Part shown: in pieces, positions 1-7,811 of the stretch | How the letters are laid out: each line of letters opens with the position of its first letter | Numbering within the stretch: position 1 is the first letter of the stretch | Source: Kurthia massiliensis | GTDB taxonomy: Bacteria > Bacillota > Bacilli > Bacillales_A > Planococcaceae | NCBI RefSeq assembly: GCF_000285555.1 | Contig: NZ_HE611000.1 | Location: 76,451-137,119, forward strand | Length of the DNA stretch: 60,669 bases | Reading direction: 5' to 3' | Translations under genes and position numbers: made by a program | The notes under the pieces: model-generated | Told to the model about the DNA's origin: nothing | The model's database searches: none | Seen by the model: only the letters and a program-made list of their open reading frames with translations

Positions 1-532
1 AGCTCGCTTGCATGAGCGTGTTGCGTTTCAACGTGAAGATTTTTTAAACAAGCTATCAACAGAATTAATTCACAACTATGACGTCATCTGCCTCGAAGAC
101 TTAAACACAAAAGGGATGTTGAAAAATCGTAAGTTAGCAAAAGCAATTAGTGATGTGTCATGGTCCTCTTTTGTGCAGAAACTGACGTACAAGGCAAAGT
201 GGTATGGACGAGAAATCATCAAAGTTTCAAGGTTCTATCCATCGAGCCAACTTTGTCATGCATGTGGTCATCGGGATGGCAAAAAATCACTCGATATTCG
301 CATCTGGACTTGCCCATCATGCGGTGCAGTACTAGACCGCGATGTAAACGCAAGTCAAAATATTTTAGCTGAAGGACTAAGCATGTTACACCAATAACCG
401 TAGGGACTACGGGGCTCGCCTACTAAAAAAGTGAAGCCGCTGTTTCGAGCAAGTGGAAACAAGCAAGCACTGTTCGTAGGAATCTCCCACTTCAAGCAAC
501 GTTCGAAGGACGGCTAAGTGGGGGTAGTTCAA
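1..532 (+). mobile_element. IS200/IS605-family element, right-hand part
   Basis: The left edge of the window lies inside an insertion sequence. Visible are the 3' part of tnpB and about 135 bases of right end. The right end carries a long hairpin whose arms (CTCCCACTT near 485 and AAGTGGGGG near 517) are typical of subterminal hairpins recognised by single-strand transposases. It stops at TTCAA (528-532), and TCAA is a known right cleavage tetranucleotide in this family. The boundary is set by comparison with the inverted copy at 60541-60669: the two agree up to TTCAA and then diverge. The left end and any tnpA are outside the window. Confidence 0.85.
2..397 (+). CDS. tnpB: TnpB RNA-guided endonuclease, C-terminal part (cut by window edge)
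   Basis: The reading frame is open through the left edge, so this is the C-terminal third of a TnpB of roughly 370-400 residues. The TTG at 8 is an internal Leu codon, not a start. RuvC-like acidic residues are visible in LEDLN (about residue 30 of the visible part) and DRDVNAS near the end, and a four-cysteine zinc ribbon (CHACG ... CPSCG) lies between them. TnpB proteins are transposon-encoded nucleases guided by an RNA made from the element's right end, and they help retain the element. No frameshift is seen in the visible part, so it may be functional if the N-terminus is intact. Confidence 0.9.
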   Translation, partial: ARLHERVAFQREDFLNKLSTELIHNYDVICLEDLNTKGMLKNRKLAKAISDVSWSSFVQKLTYKAKWYGREIIKVSRFYPSSQLCHACGHRDGKKSLDIRIWTCPSCGAVLDRDVNASQNILAEGLSMLHQ

Positions 533-552
533 GAAATGTGTAATATAATCAC
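398..552 (+). ncRNA. Candidate TnpB guide RNA (omega RNA/reRNA) with guide
   Basis: In characterised TnpB systems the RNA overlaps the 3' end of tnpB, covers the right end and continues 16-20 bases into flanking DNA, which becomes the guide. By that rule the scaffold here ends at 532 and the guide would be 533-552. The right-end copy at 60541-60669 differs at about five positions. One change (C to T at the base of the hairpin) keeps pairing as G-U, which suggests the structure is under selection. Position is by analogy; no transcript boundary can be read directly. Confidence 0.5.
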
Positions 553-582
553 GAATCGCAATTACAAACGTATCCTTCTTAG

Positions 583-1974
583 TCAATTATCGTTTAATAT
601 GCGTTTTGCTACTTCAAACCCGCCTTTGACAACAATCGGTGAGCCACCACCTGGGTGTACTGTCCCACCAACATAGTAAAGATTTTTGTAGTGTTGATCA
701 CGATTTCGTGGCCTGAAGAAGCTACCTTTTAATGTATTTGAGGCCTGACCATAAATCGCACCTGCGCGCACTGCAAACGTATCACGAATGAAAGTCGGTG
801 GTAGTGCTTTACGCATAGCGACTTGATTTTTAATTCCCCAAGTAGCGAGCGCTTGATCAACTTGTTGTTGCACATATGTTGGTGCCGCTTCATCATTCGG
901 CGCATTAATGAGTACGAACAAACTTGGTTTACGTGTATGATCAAGTGCACGTGGATAACAACTATAAACTGTCGCATTCACTGCATATTGTCCACTTCTT
1001 AGCGCTCGAAACTCTGCCTCATAATGGTCGCTAAACAACACATTATGATAATGCAGTGGCACGTCTTCCTTCAAACCAATTAATGTAACGTAAGCAGATG
1101 TGGACAATTCATGTGTCGGCATCGGTCGACCTAATTGCCGTTGCATATAATCGTAATCGATATCGCTGATGAAAATATTTGCCCCGTAGCGTCCTTTTAC
1201 CGTTTCCACGAAGGAAATGTGCGTCCCATCTGTCGCGATTTTTTCAATCGGTTCATTTGTATGTACGTGGACGCCTTGTCGTTTTAGAAGTTGTGTGAAT
1301 ACATCTGCAATCGTTGGCGCACCACCTGTTAACATATACGTACCTTCTACGAGTTCAAAGTAGGCAATGAGCGCAAATGTAGCAGGTGTCGCGTACGGCG
1401 ACGAACCGATATACGTCGCAAAACGACCAAATAGCTGCTGTACATCTCGGTGTGGAAAATAATGCGCTAAAAATTGCTGTAACGTTTGAAATGGGTGCGC
1501 TTGTAGCAACCGTACCCCAAGCGTCGGTGAAACATAATCTTTGACGCTAAAAAATGTTTTTTCTAAAAAAGCTTGTTCGCTTAAATGAAATAGTCGCGTA
1601 ATTTCTTCGATAAATGCCGGGTAGTGTTGCGCACTTACTGTATCAATGCGTGCAAGTTGGGCCACCATTTGCGCGACATCTGTCGTAAATACCACGTCAT
1701 AGTTGCCAACGCGATGCATCGTCGGCGCATCAATTTTTTGAAATGGCAATACACGCTTTGCATCGGTAAAAGGTGCAATGACGTCCCAAAAATATTGTGG
1801 CATCGTTAATGTATTCGGCCCGAAATCAAACGTAAAACCGTCGATATCAATTCGCTGCATCTTGCCACCAAGATGCGCATTTTTTTCGAAAATATGCACG
1901 TCGTATTCTGTACTCAATGTCAGCGCGGCTGCTAAACCGCCTAGTCCACCGCCGATGACAATCGCCTTTTTCAT
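583..1974 (-). CDS. FAD-dependent carotenoid desaturase/oxidase (CrtN/CrtP/CrtD-like)
   Basis: A flavoprotein of the phytoene-desaturase family with 463 residues. It has an N-terminal Rossmann motif (IGGGLGG, residues 8-13), the KNAHLGGKM motif after the first beta strand, and the family C-terminus YVGGTVHPGGGSPIV. The start is the ATG at 1974, not the in-frame ATG 18 bases upstream, because AAAGGA lies 9 bases away. That start overlaps the upstream glycosyltransferase stop as ATGA. It is the last gene of a five-gene carotenoid operon. It is a second desaturase paralogue beside crtN (4430-5986), so it is more likely a late enzyme: a 4,4'-diaponeurosporene-type oxidase (CrtP) or a 3,4-desaturase acting after the CruF hydratase (CrtD). 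Which of these cannot be decided from motifs. No terminator is visible before the insertion sequence downstream. Confidence 0.85.
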   Translation of the reverse strand: MKKAIVIGGGLGGLAAALTLSTEYDVHIFEKNAHLGGKMQRIDIDGFTFDFGPNTLTMPQYFWDVIAPFTDAKRVLPFQKIDAPTMHRVGNYDVVFTTDVAQMVAQLARIDTVSAQHYPAFIEEITRLFHLSEQAFLEKTFFSVKDYVSPTLGVRLLQAHPFQTLQQFLAHYFPHRDVQQLFGRFATYIGSSPYATPATFALIAYFELVEGTYMLTGGAPTIADVFTQLLKRQGVHVHTNEPIEKIATDGTHISFVETVKGRYGANIFISDIDYDYMQRQLGRPMPTHELSTSAYVTLIGLKEDVPLHYHNVLFSDHYEAEFRALRSGQYAVNATVYSCYPRALDHTRKPSLFVLINAPNDEAAPTYVQQQVDQALATWGIKNQVAMRKALPPTFIRDTFAVRAGAIYGQASNTLKGSFFRPRNRDQHYKNLYYVGGTVHPGGGSPIVVKGGFEVAKRILNDN

Positions 1975-3059
1975 AATGCACGTCCTTTCCAATATGTCGT
2001 TTTATTGCCCTTTTTGTATATCATCGTATAGATGAGAAGTGCTACATAAATTAATGCGCTAATCGGCATCAACAAACTGTACAGGCTAAACTGACGCGCG
2101 TGAACATCACTGATACAACGCTGTAATGTGATACATAGAAACGGTACAGCCCATATCCACTGTTGTGTCGACACACTGTAAATAGCGCAAGCAAGTGGCA
2201 ATACGAAATAACTGCTATAAAATAAACAAACGCCTATCGCAAATACATACGACTCACCAAATGCTTGGAAACAGTTTTTTTGAAATCCACGCCACGTTGC
2301 TTTCGAACTACCATACATTGCACAACGTACATCATCCGCAACGTGGCATAATATCGCACGATAACGCTGACGTTTAATCGCTCTAAACAATGCGACATCT
2401 TCTACAATGTCCGCTTTCACAGCAGCATGCCCACCAATCGCCTCATACACCGTTCGCTTTACTGCAATAAATGCCCCGCTCGCTGCTGTTGCCGCAACCA
2501 TCTGACGTCGATTCGCCAATATAATCGGTAAATGAAAGTAAATAAAGAAATGTAATAATGGCGTTAATAGTTTTTCTAGCACACTTTCATTTTGAAATCG
2601 CGCAAAGCCAGAAATTGCATCTGCTTTCGTACGTGTAAACGTCGCATCTAACTGATAAAGCGTCTCTGGTGCTAATACGACATCTGCATCGATAAATAAA
2701 AGAATATCGCCTGTTGCTTGCTTACTCAATTGTTGACAAGCATGTGGCTTCCCGCGCCAACCTTCTGGCAATTGCGTTCCTTGTTTAATCGTTAATCGCG
2801 GCTCTTTTGCGATATAAGATTTAAGTTTTGCATACGTATCATCTGTTGATGCATCGTCATATAGCAAAAACGCCACTTTTGGATAGCGAATTTTCATTAA
2901 ATGTTGCATTAACGTGTCGACACGTGCGGATTCATTTCGAAGCGGAATCAATATGCTAAACGATGCTGTATGTGTATGGCCTTTCATTTTCGGTAAACAG
3001 GCGGCGTTCCATATTATCCACACGACGCCCCAGATAAAAGGAATGAGCACCCATATCAT
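1971..3059 (-). CDS. Family 2 glycosyltransferase of carotenoid cluster (CrtQ-like)
   Basis: A 362-residue membrane glycosyltransferase. It starts with one hydrophobic segment, then a GT-A domain with FSILIPLRNES, YDDASTDDT and the metal-binding FIDADVVL, an ED acceptor motif (VEDVALF, about residue 205), and ends in several membrane segments. The architecture matches staphylococcal CrtQ, which puts glucose on a C30 carotenoid. Here the likely acceptor is a carotenoid hydroxyl or carboxyl made by neighbouring enzymes. It overlaps both neighbours by 4 bases (ATGA type), so translation is probably coupled. The substrate is inferred from context only. Confidence 0.85.
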   Translation of the reverse strand: MIWVLIPFIWGVVWIIWNAACLPKMKGHTHTASFSILIPLRNESARVDTLMQHLMKIRYPKVAFLLYDDASTDDTYAKLKSYIAKEPRLTIKQGTQLPEGWRGKPHACQQLSKQATGDILLFIDADVVLAPETLYQLDATFTRTKADAISGFARFQNESVLEKLLTPLLHFFIYFHLPIILANRRQMVAATAASGAFIAVKRTVYEAIGGHAAVKADIVEDVALFRAIKRQRYRAILCHVADDVRCAMYGSSKATWRGFQKNCFQAFGESYVFAIGVCLFYSSYFVLPLACAIYSVSTQQWIWAVPFLCITLQRCISDVHARQFSLYSLLMPISALIYVALLIYTMIYKKGNKTTYWKGRAL

Positions 3060-3679
3060 AGTCGCTCATACCTTTCGATACGCTCATTGACGATATCTGC
3101 TTTTAACTGGTCAACACATGAGGTCATCCACGCTTCAATGTCTTGGAGTGACCATTTTTTTGGTCGTTGGTCAGCGCGCAATACGTCCATGCGACAAGCT
3201 AACTCTGCACGAATATGGCCACGTAGCGCATATTGAATCGACAAACAAACGACATTATGTTGCGGATATTTTTTGAGCATCCCTTCAATGCCTGGTTGTA
3301 GTCCAAGCGGGCGCTGTTCTAAATGACGTTCTTCACCTTGTGGAAAAATAACGAGCGTGTCATCCGACATTACTTGTAATATATTTTTATATTCCGACAA
3401 CTTCATCGGCTGTGATACACGAACTGTCCCGATATGTTGAAACAATGGCATAGACTGTTGCCCCGCTGCTGAAATGACAGCAGTCGTATTTTTCGGAAAA
3501 ATGCCTCGGCGAATACATTCAAATACGACAAGCCCATCGTAAAAACTACTATGATTGACGAGAATCACCGCAGGCAGTTTGAAAGGGGCGCGCTGTATAT
3601 ACATTTCGTTAAACATGCGCTTTAATAACAATTGCTGACCGACTGTAAAAAAGGCACGTGCAATATCACGTTTCATCAT
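3056..3679 (-). CDS. PlsC-type acyltransferase of carotenoid cluster
   Basis: A 207-residue acyltransferase of the lysophosphatidate acyltransferase superfamily. The catalytic NHSSFYD (H-X4-D, about residues 42-48) and the later FPQGEE motif are both present. Between crtQ-like and cruF-like genes its likely role is to acylate the sugar of a glycosylated carotenoid, as in acylglucosyl apolycopenoids of pigmented bacilli. It is not a homologue of the small staphylococcal CrtO by motif, so it may do the same job with a different fold. The first of two adjacent ATGs fits the GAGG ribosome site better. It overlaps the next gene by 4 bases. Confidence 0.8.
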   Translation of the reverse strand: MMKRDIARAFFTVGQQLLLKRMFNEMYIQRAPFKLPAVILVNHSSFYDGLVVFECIRRGIFPKNTTAVISAAGQQSMPLFQHIGTVRVSQPMKLSEYKNILQVMSDDTLVIFPQGEERHLEQRPLGLQPGIEGMLKKYPQHNVVCLSIQYALRGHIRAELACRMDVLRADQRPKKWSLQDIEAWMTSCVDQLKADIVNERIERYERL

Positions 3680-3726
3680 CGATCATCCTCTCTTTTCTTT
3701 TACAAACTTCTGAACTCTGTCGACAC

Positions 3727-4449
3727 TTACCGACCAACATATTTCTTCACAACTTGTAAAACAATAAATAGCGCGCTACTTACGACAATCGATACGTACA
3801 GTTGGTCAAGTGCTGCGAGCCAAACGAATAATACGAAAATCGTCCAAAAGACAACTTTCATTTGTTGCTGTGCACGTTGCACTTGTTGATAAGATTGCCA
3901 TTGTAAAATGACTTGCCATACGAAAGCCGTTACAAACCATCCTGCGAAATTTGTCCACGGAATGCCGTAATAGCTACTATCGCTATTCCATATCCAATAC
4001 CCTTTCGTCACATATGCGACCGGGTCAAGCACAAGGTCGAGTGCGACGACATAAAAACTTGCCAAGACAATACGTAATAGCGGCTGGCGAACGTTCACTG
4101 TTAACGCATGACCAGCCATGATCATGACAATCCACGCAAAACCAATCCCAATCGGCACACCGAATAACAACGGTGGAAAAAGCGTTGTATAATCATAATT
4201 CCCAAAAAACACATCATAATGCGCGCTTAATCCTTCAATTGAAAAGGTCGAAATGCCAATACCGACGCATAGCCAAATCCCTAATCGACGTCCAAATGTT
4301 TGCATCGCATAGCGTAAAGCGACGATGCCTGCCAAAATGAGAAATACGCTATTTGCCCACTCTAACCAAGGTGGAATTAAATCAAACCCGACGAGCACCA
4401 TACCGATAATAAACCAAATAATATATAGCTTATAAAGGTGTTGCCACAT
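3727..4449 (-). CDS. cruF: CruF-type carotenoid hydratase (carotenoid biosynthesis membrane protein)
   Basis: A 240-residue integral membrane protein with about seven hydrophobic segments. Landmarks are a conserved EGLSAHYDVFFGNYDY stretch and ALDLVLDPVAY. These fit the carotenoid-synthesis membrane family (PF04240) that includes CruF, which adds water across the terminal 1,2 double bond of acyclic carotenes. The ATG at 4449 is chosen over the TTG two codons upstream because GAGG sits six bases before it. It overlaps the crtN 3' end by 20 bases. A hydratase next to a glycosyltransferase implies a 1-hydroxy (then 1-glycosyl) end group. Family identity is from memory of its motifs, and activity is inferred. 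Confidence 0.75.
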   Translation of the reverse strand: MWQHLYKLYIIWFIIGMVLVGFDLIPPWLEWANSVFLILAGIVALRYAMQTFGRRLGIWLCVGIGISTFSIEGLSAHYDVFFGNYDYTTLFPPLLFGVPIGIGFAWIVMIMAGHALTVNVRQPLLRIVLASFYVVALDLVLDPVAYVTKGYWIWNSDSSYYGIPWTNFAGWFVTAFVWQVILQWQSYQQVQRAQQQMKVVFWTIFVLFVWLAALDQLYVSIVVSSALFIVLQVVKKYVGR

Positions 4450-5986
4450 CTTCAACCTCGCGAATACGATAGTTCACTTTTTCTGGTAATGGTTTAATCG
4501 GATACAGCTCTTTTTTATCGCGCTCTAAAATTAAATTTGCAGAAATACGAGCTGATTCGATAATGATTGGTAAACCACTACCTGGGTGTGTACCACCACC
4601 AACTAACCAGCAATTTTCATACGGTGTGAAACGGTTATGCGGACGGAAATTCATCATTTGAGATAATTGATGGCCTAAATTGAATGTCGCACCACGATAA
4701 ACATTCATTTTTTGTTCCCAGTCAAATGGTGAGAACATCATTTCTTCCTCGATATGGTCACGTAAATTCGTTAAGCCTAAACGTTTTTCTAACGTCGTTA
4801 ATAACAATTCGCGATATTCATGTTTAATCTCATCCCACTCGATGTCACTAAAGTTGTTCGGTACTGGTGCCAATACGTATAACGTTGACTTGCCTTCTGG
4901 CGCCAATGTCGGATCTGAAACGACAGGATTTTGGATGTAAATAGACATATCTGTTGAAATTTCTTTCGTATCTGAAATTTGCTCCATGTTTTTGCGATAA
5001 TCTTCGGCAAATAAAATCGTATGGTGATTCAAGTCGTATTGTGTATCAACTCCTAAATACAACATAAACGTTGAGCAAGAGAACGATTTTTTCTCTACTT
5101 TCTTCGGTGACCATTTACGATTTTTCTCATCTTTTATTAAATTTTCCATCGCATAGCCAAAGTCTGCATTAATAACGACATCATCGCTATATACCATCTC
5201 GCCACTTTCTAGACGAATCGCTTCAATACGATTTTTATGACGTACGACTTCTTTTACCGGACTGTTTAAATGGATTTTAACGCCCATCTCTTCTAGTACA
5301 CGCGCCATCGCTTGTGTTAATTGATTGAGGCCACCTTTTAAGTGGAAAATGCCATATGCTTGCTCGATATACGACAAGATGGAAAATGCACCCGGGCAAG
5401 ACCAAGGAGACATCCCTAAATATTTTGATTGGAACGTAAATGCGAGCTGTAATTCTTCATCATCGAAATATTCTGATAGCTTTTCCATAAGGGACTTTCC
5501 GAAATCAAGTTCTGGTAACGCTTTAATGGCTTCTGGTGATAATAAATCGGATACGCTATCCATTTTACGTTGCAGAAGCGGGCTTAACGCTTTTAATTTT
5601 TTATGCGTATCTTGTAAATAACGTTTATAGCCCGGGCCATTGCCTGGGAAGACGTCTTCAATATGCTCAAACATTTCATCATAGTCATCTGATACAGTTA
5701 AACGTTTATCTTCATAAACGAGCTCATACAATGGAAATAGCGGGATCGCTTCCACATAGTCTTCTAAATTACGCCCTGTTAGCTCAAAAACTTCTTTAAT
5801 TAAATACATCATATTTAAAAAGGTAGGACCACGATCAAATGTATATTCCCCTAGTTGAATCGCACTCGTACGTCCACCGACAAATGATTCTTTTTCATAC
5901 ACATTTACTTCATATCCTGCATTTGCTAATAACATTGCTGCGGTTAATCCACCAGGACCAGCGCCGATCACATTCACTTTTTTCAT
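4430..5986 (-). CDS. crtN: Dehydrosqualene/phytoene desaturase CrtN/CrtI family
   Basis: A 518-residue FAD-dependent desaturase with the N-terminal VIGAGPGGLTAA dinucleotide motif, YEKESFVGGRTS, and the C-terminal GGGTHPGSGLPIIIES signature. It introduces the conjugated double bonds of the carotenoid backbone. It is the first gene of the operon, with an AAAGGAGG site 9 bases before the ATG. Length and motifs suit CrtN (C30) or CrtI (C40). No synthase gene (crtM or crtB) is in the window, so chain length cannot be told. It differs strongly from the second desaturase at 583-1974, so the pair is an old duplication, not a recent copy. Confidence 0.9.
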   Translation of the reverse strand: MKKVNVIGAGPGGLTAAMLLANAGYEVNVYEKESFVGGRTSAIQLGEYTFDRGPTFLNMMYLIKEVFELTGRNLEDYVEAIPLFPLYELVYEDKRLTVSDDYDEMFEHIEDVFPGNGPGYKRYLQDTHKKLKALSPLLQRKMDSVSDLLSPEAIKALPELDFGKSLMEKLSEYFDDEELQLAFTFQSKYLGMSPWSCPGAFSILSYIEQAYGIFHLKGGLNQLTQAMARVLEEMGVKIHLNSPVKEVVRHKNRIEAIRLESGEMVYSDDVVINADFGYAMENLIKDEKNRKWSPKKVEKKSFSCSTFMLYLGVDTQYDLNHHTILFAEDYRKNMEQISDTKEISTDMSIYIQNPVVSDPTLAPEGKSTLYVLAPVPNNFSDIEWDEIKHEYRELLLTTLEKRLGLTNLRDHIEEEMMFSPFDWEQKMNVYRGATFNLGHQLSQMMNFRPHNRFTPYENCWLVGGGTHPGSGLPIIIESARISANLILERDKKELYPIKPLPEKVNYRIREVEDVATPL

Positions 5987-6131
5987 TTTATAACTGCCTC
6001 CTTTAAATCTATACTCAACAGTATAATATCATAATTAAACTGCAAAGTATATTTTTTTAAAATGAAAATACGATAGACCTATAGCACCATATTCCCTACC
6101 TTTCTCATACTGAACCCCAATTATGATATAT

Positions 6132-6165
6132 AAAAAAACTGAGTATATCGAAATATACTCAGTTT
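6132..6165 (-). terminator. Rho-independent terminator of the B6 kinase gene
   Basis: Thirteen-base perfect stem (6136-6148 with 6153-6165) and four-base loop. On the minus strand it is followed by seven T (6132-6138). It lies 17 bases after the kinase stop and also separates it from the crt promoter region. The stem could stop rightward transcription weakly. Confidence 0.85.
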
Positions 6166-6181
6166 AGAGTGGTTAATGCTA

Positions 6182-7039
6182 CTAATTATGTAGATATTTA
6201 TGCATCAACAGGTGTAAATGTTTCTCAAATGCAACACCTGCTTTAGGAGATTCAGTCGTTTTTGCCGTTTCAGCGATAGATTGCGCTAAAAATTGCTGTG
6301 CTAACGCGACACCTTGTGTAATTGGTTGATTATTCATGACTGCACCCATCACGACTGCAGCGAATAAATCACCTGTGCCAGAATAACTTTGACGATGATA
6401 AAGATGCGGTGTGTACATATATGACGTTTCGTCTACAATCATATTCCCAATATATTGTGCGCCTTCTATGCGCGTCTCCACGCCGGTAATAATAACCGTT
6501 GCGTTCGTTTGAGCTTGTAACTTTTGGCCTGCTTCTTTTATTTTTTGAAGCGCGTACGTTTCGTCATATTGATACAATTTTATATAGTCTGTATCCGTCA
6601 GTAAACAGCACTCTGTAACATTTGGCGTTACAATTGTCGCCCGCTTAATGAGTGCTTTCATTTGATCGAGTAGGTCGTATGAAAACATTTTATATTGTTC
6701 ACCATCATCTCCTAATACAGGATCAATTAATACCGTCGTATGCTGTTGCTGAAATTGATTTAAAAACTGTAATATGTGTGCTATTTGCGCTTTCCCCGTC
6801 ACAAAACCTGTTTGAATCCCATCAAATTGCGCATTCATTTGCGCCCAATGCTCGGTAAATGCTAGCATTTCGTCCGTTAAATCTTGGCAAAAATAGTGGT
6901 CATAGGCCGTTTGCGCGCTCAATACAGCAGTTGGTAATGGACATGCCTGTACCCCCATAACGGACAAAACGGGCAATGCTGCGGTAAGTGAACATTTTCC
7001 GAATGATGATAAATCTTGAATGACTGCAACCTTTTTCAT
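6182..7039 (-). CDS. Pyridoxal/pyridoxamine kinase (PdxK/PdxY-like)
   Basis: A 285-residue PfkB-type vitamin kinase. Motifs include the N-terminal VIQDLSSFGKCSL, the substrate-loop IDPVLGDDG, TPNVTECC, and the anion-hole SGTGDLFAA with catalytic Asp near residue 223. Members phosphorylate pyridoxal, pyridoxamine or pyridoxine to the PLP pathway, and hydroxymethylpyrimidine kinases (ThiD) are the closest alternative. The N-terminal serine-rich stretch and length fit the pyridoxamine kinase branch better. The gene is divergent from an ECF S component 169 bases away, which supports a vitamin-salvage role. It has its own terminator. Confidence 0.8.
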   Translation of the reverse strand: MKKVAVIQDLSSFGKCSLTAALPVLSVMGVQACPLPTAVLSAQTAYDHYFCQDLTDEMLAFTEHWAQMNAQFDGIQTGFVTGKAQIAHILQFLNQFQQQHTTVLIDPVLGDDGEQYKMFSYDLLDQMKALIKRATIVTPNVTECCLLTDTDYIKLYQYDETYALQKIKEAGQKLQAQTNATVIITGVETRIEGAQYIGNMIVDETSYMYTPHLYHRQSYSGTGDLFAAVVMGAVMNNQPITQGVALAQQFLAQSIAETAKTTESPKAGVAFEKHLHLLMHKYLHN

Positions 7040-7208
7040 ACAAACCCCTCTTATTCATCTGAATTTTCTTTCTTTTATCATAACGAAATGTTTAACAATT
7101 GCAAACACGAAAACTGACCCTTTTAAATTATCGTTTATTGGCACTTTTCAAAATATCAGTTTTCCATCAGAATAGTCTGTAAATTCATAAACGTAAGGAA
7201 GGGATCAT

Positions 7209-7760
7209 ATGCAACAAATGAAACACGTTTCACAAACGAACCAGAAAACATTCGAATTAGTATTAACGGCGATATTAATTGCACTCGTCTTTATTTGTGC
7301 ATTTTTAATTAATATTAAATTGCCGATTAAGGCAAACGGCGGACTCGTCCATTTAGGCACTGCGATGATGTTTATTGCGGCTATTTTATTCGGGCCGAAA
7401 AAAGGAGCCTACGCTGGAGCTCTCGGTATGGGCTTGTTTGACTTATTTGGCGGCTGGGTTATTTGGGCACCTATTACAATCGTTGCACGCGGCCTACAAG
7501 GTTATATCGTTGGTAAAATTGCCTGGGCAAAGGGCAAAAAGGGACATAGCCTTACACTTAACATCGTTGGTGCCATTATTTCAATGCCGGTCATGATTGC
7601 AGTGTATTACGTCGGGGAAGCACTTTTATACAATAGTTGGGTTGCTCCACTCGCCTCTATTCCAGGAGATATTTTGCAAAACGTCGTCGGCTTACTCATA
7701 GCGATTCCTGTATGTAAAATGATTGTACACATTCCATATTTCCAGAAAAAATTTCATTAA
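7209..7760 (+). CDS. ECF transporter S component, vitamin precursor (B6- or HMP-type)
   Basis: A 183-residue protein with about five to six membrane helices and the S-component motif GGLVHLGTAM near residue 46, followed by FGPKKGAYAGALG. S components bind one vitamin with high affinity and share a common EcfA-A'-T module; no dedicated ATPase is adjacent. Divergence from a pyridoxamine-type kinase suggests a pyridoxine-family substrate. Hydroxymethylpyrimidine is the main alternative because this sub-branch contains both. The start has AAGGAAGGGATC just upstream. A terminator follows at once. Confidence 0.75.
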   Translation: MQQMKHVSQTNQKTFELVLTAILIALVFICAFLINIKLPIKANGGLVHLGTAMMFIAAILFGPKKGAYAGALGMGLFDLFGGWVIWAPITIVARGLQGYIVGKIAWAKGKKGHSLTLNIVGAIISMPVMIAVYYVGEALLYNSWVAPLASIPGDILQNVVGLLIAIPVCKMIVHIPYFQKKFH

Positions 7761-7765
7761 ATGAA

Positions 7766-7800
7766 AAACCCACCTTCCGAAAAAAGGTGGGTTTCTTTTA
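7766..7800. terminator. Terminator between the ECF S component and xylB (convergent)
   Basis: Eleven-base stem (7766-7776 with 7784-7794) followed by TTTCTTTT on the plus strand; A-rich on the left, so it may also serve the convergent xylB transcript. Confidence 0.8.
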
Positions 7801-7811
7801 TATAGTAGTGA

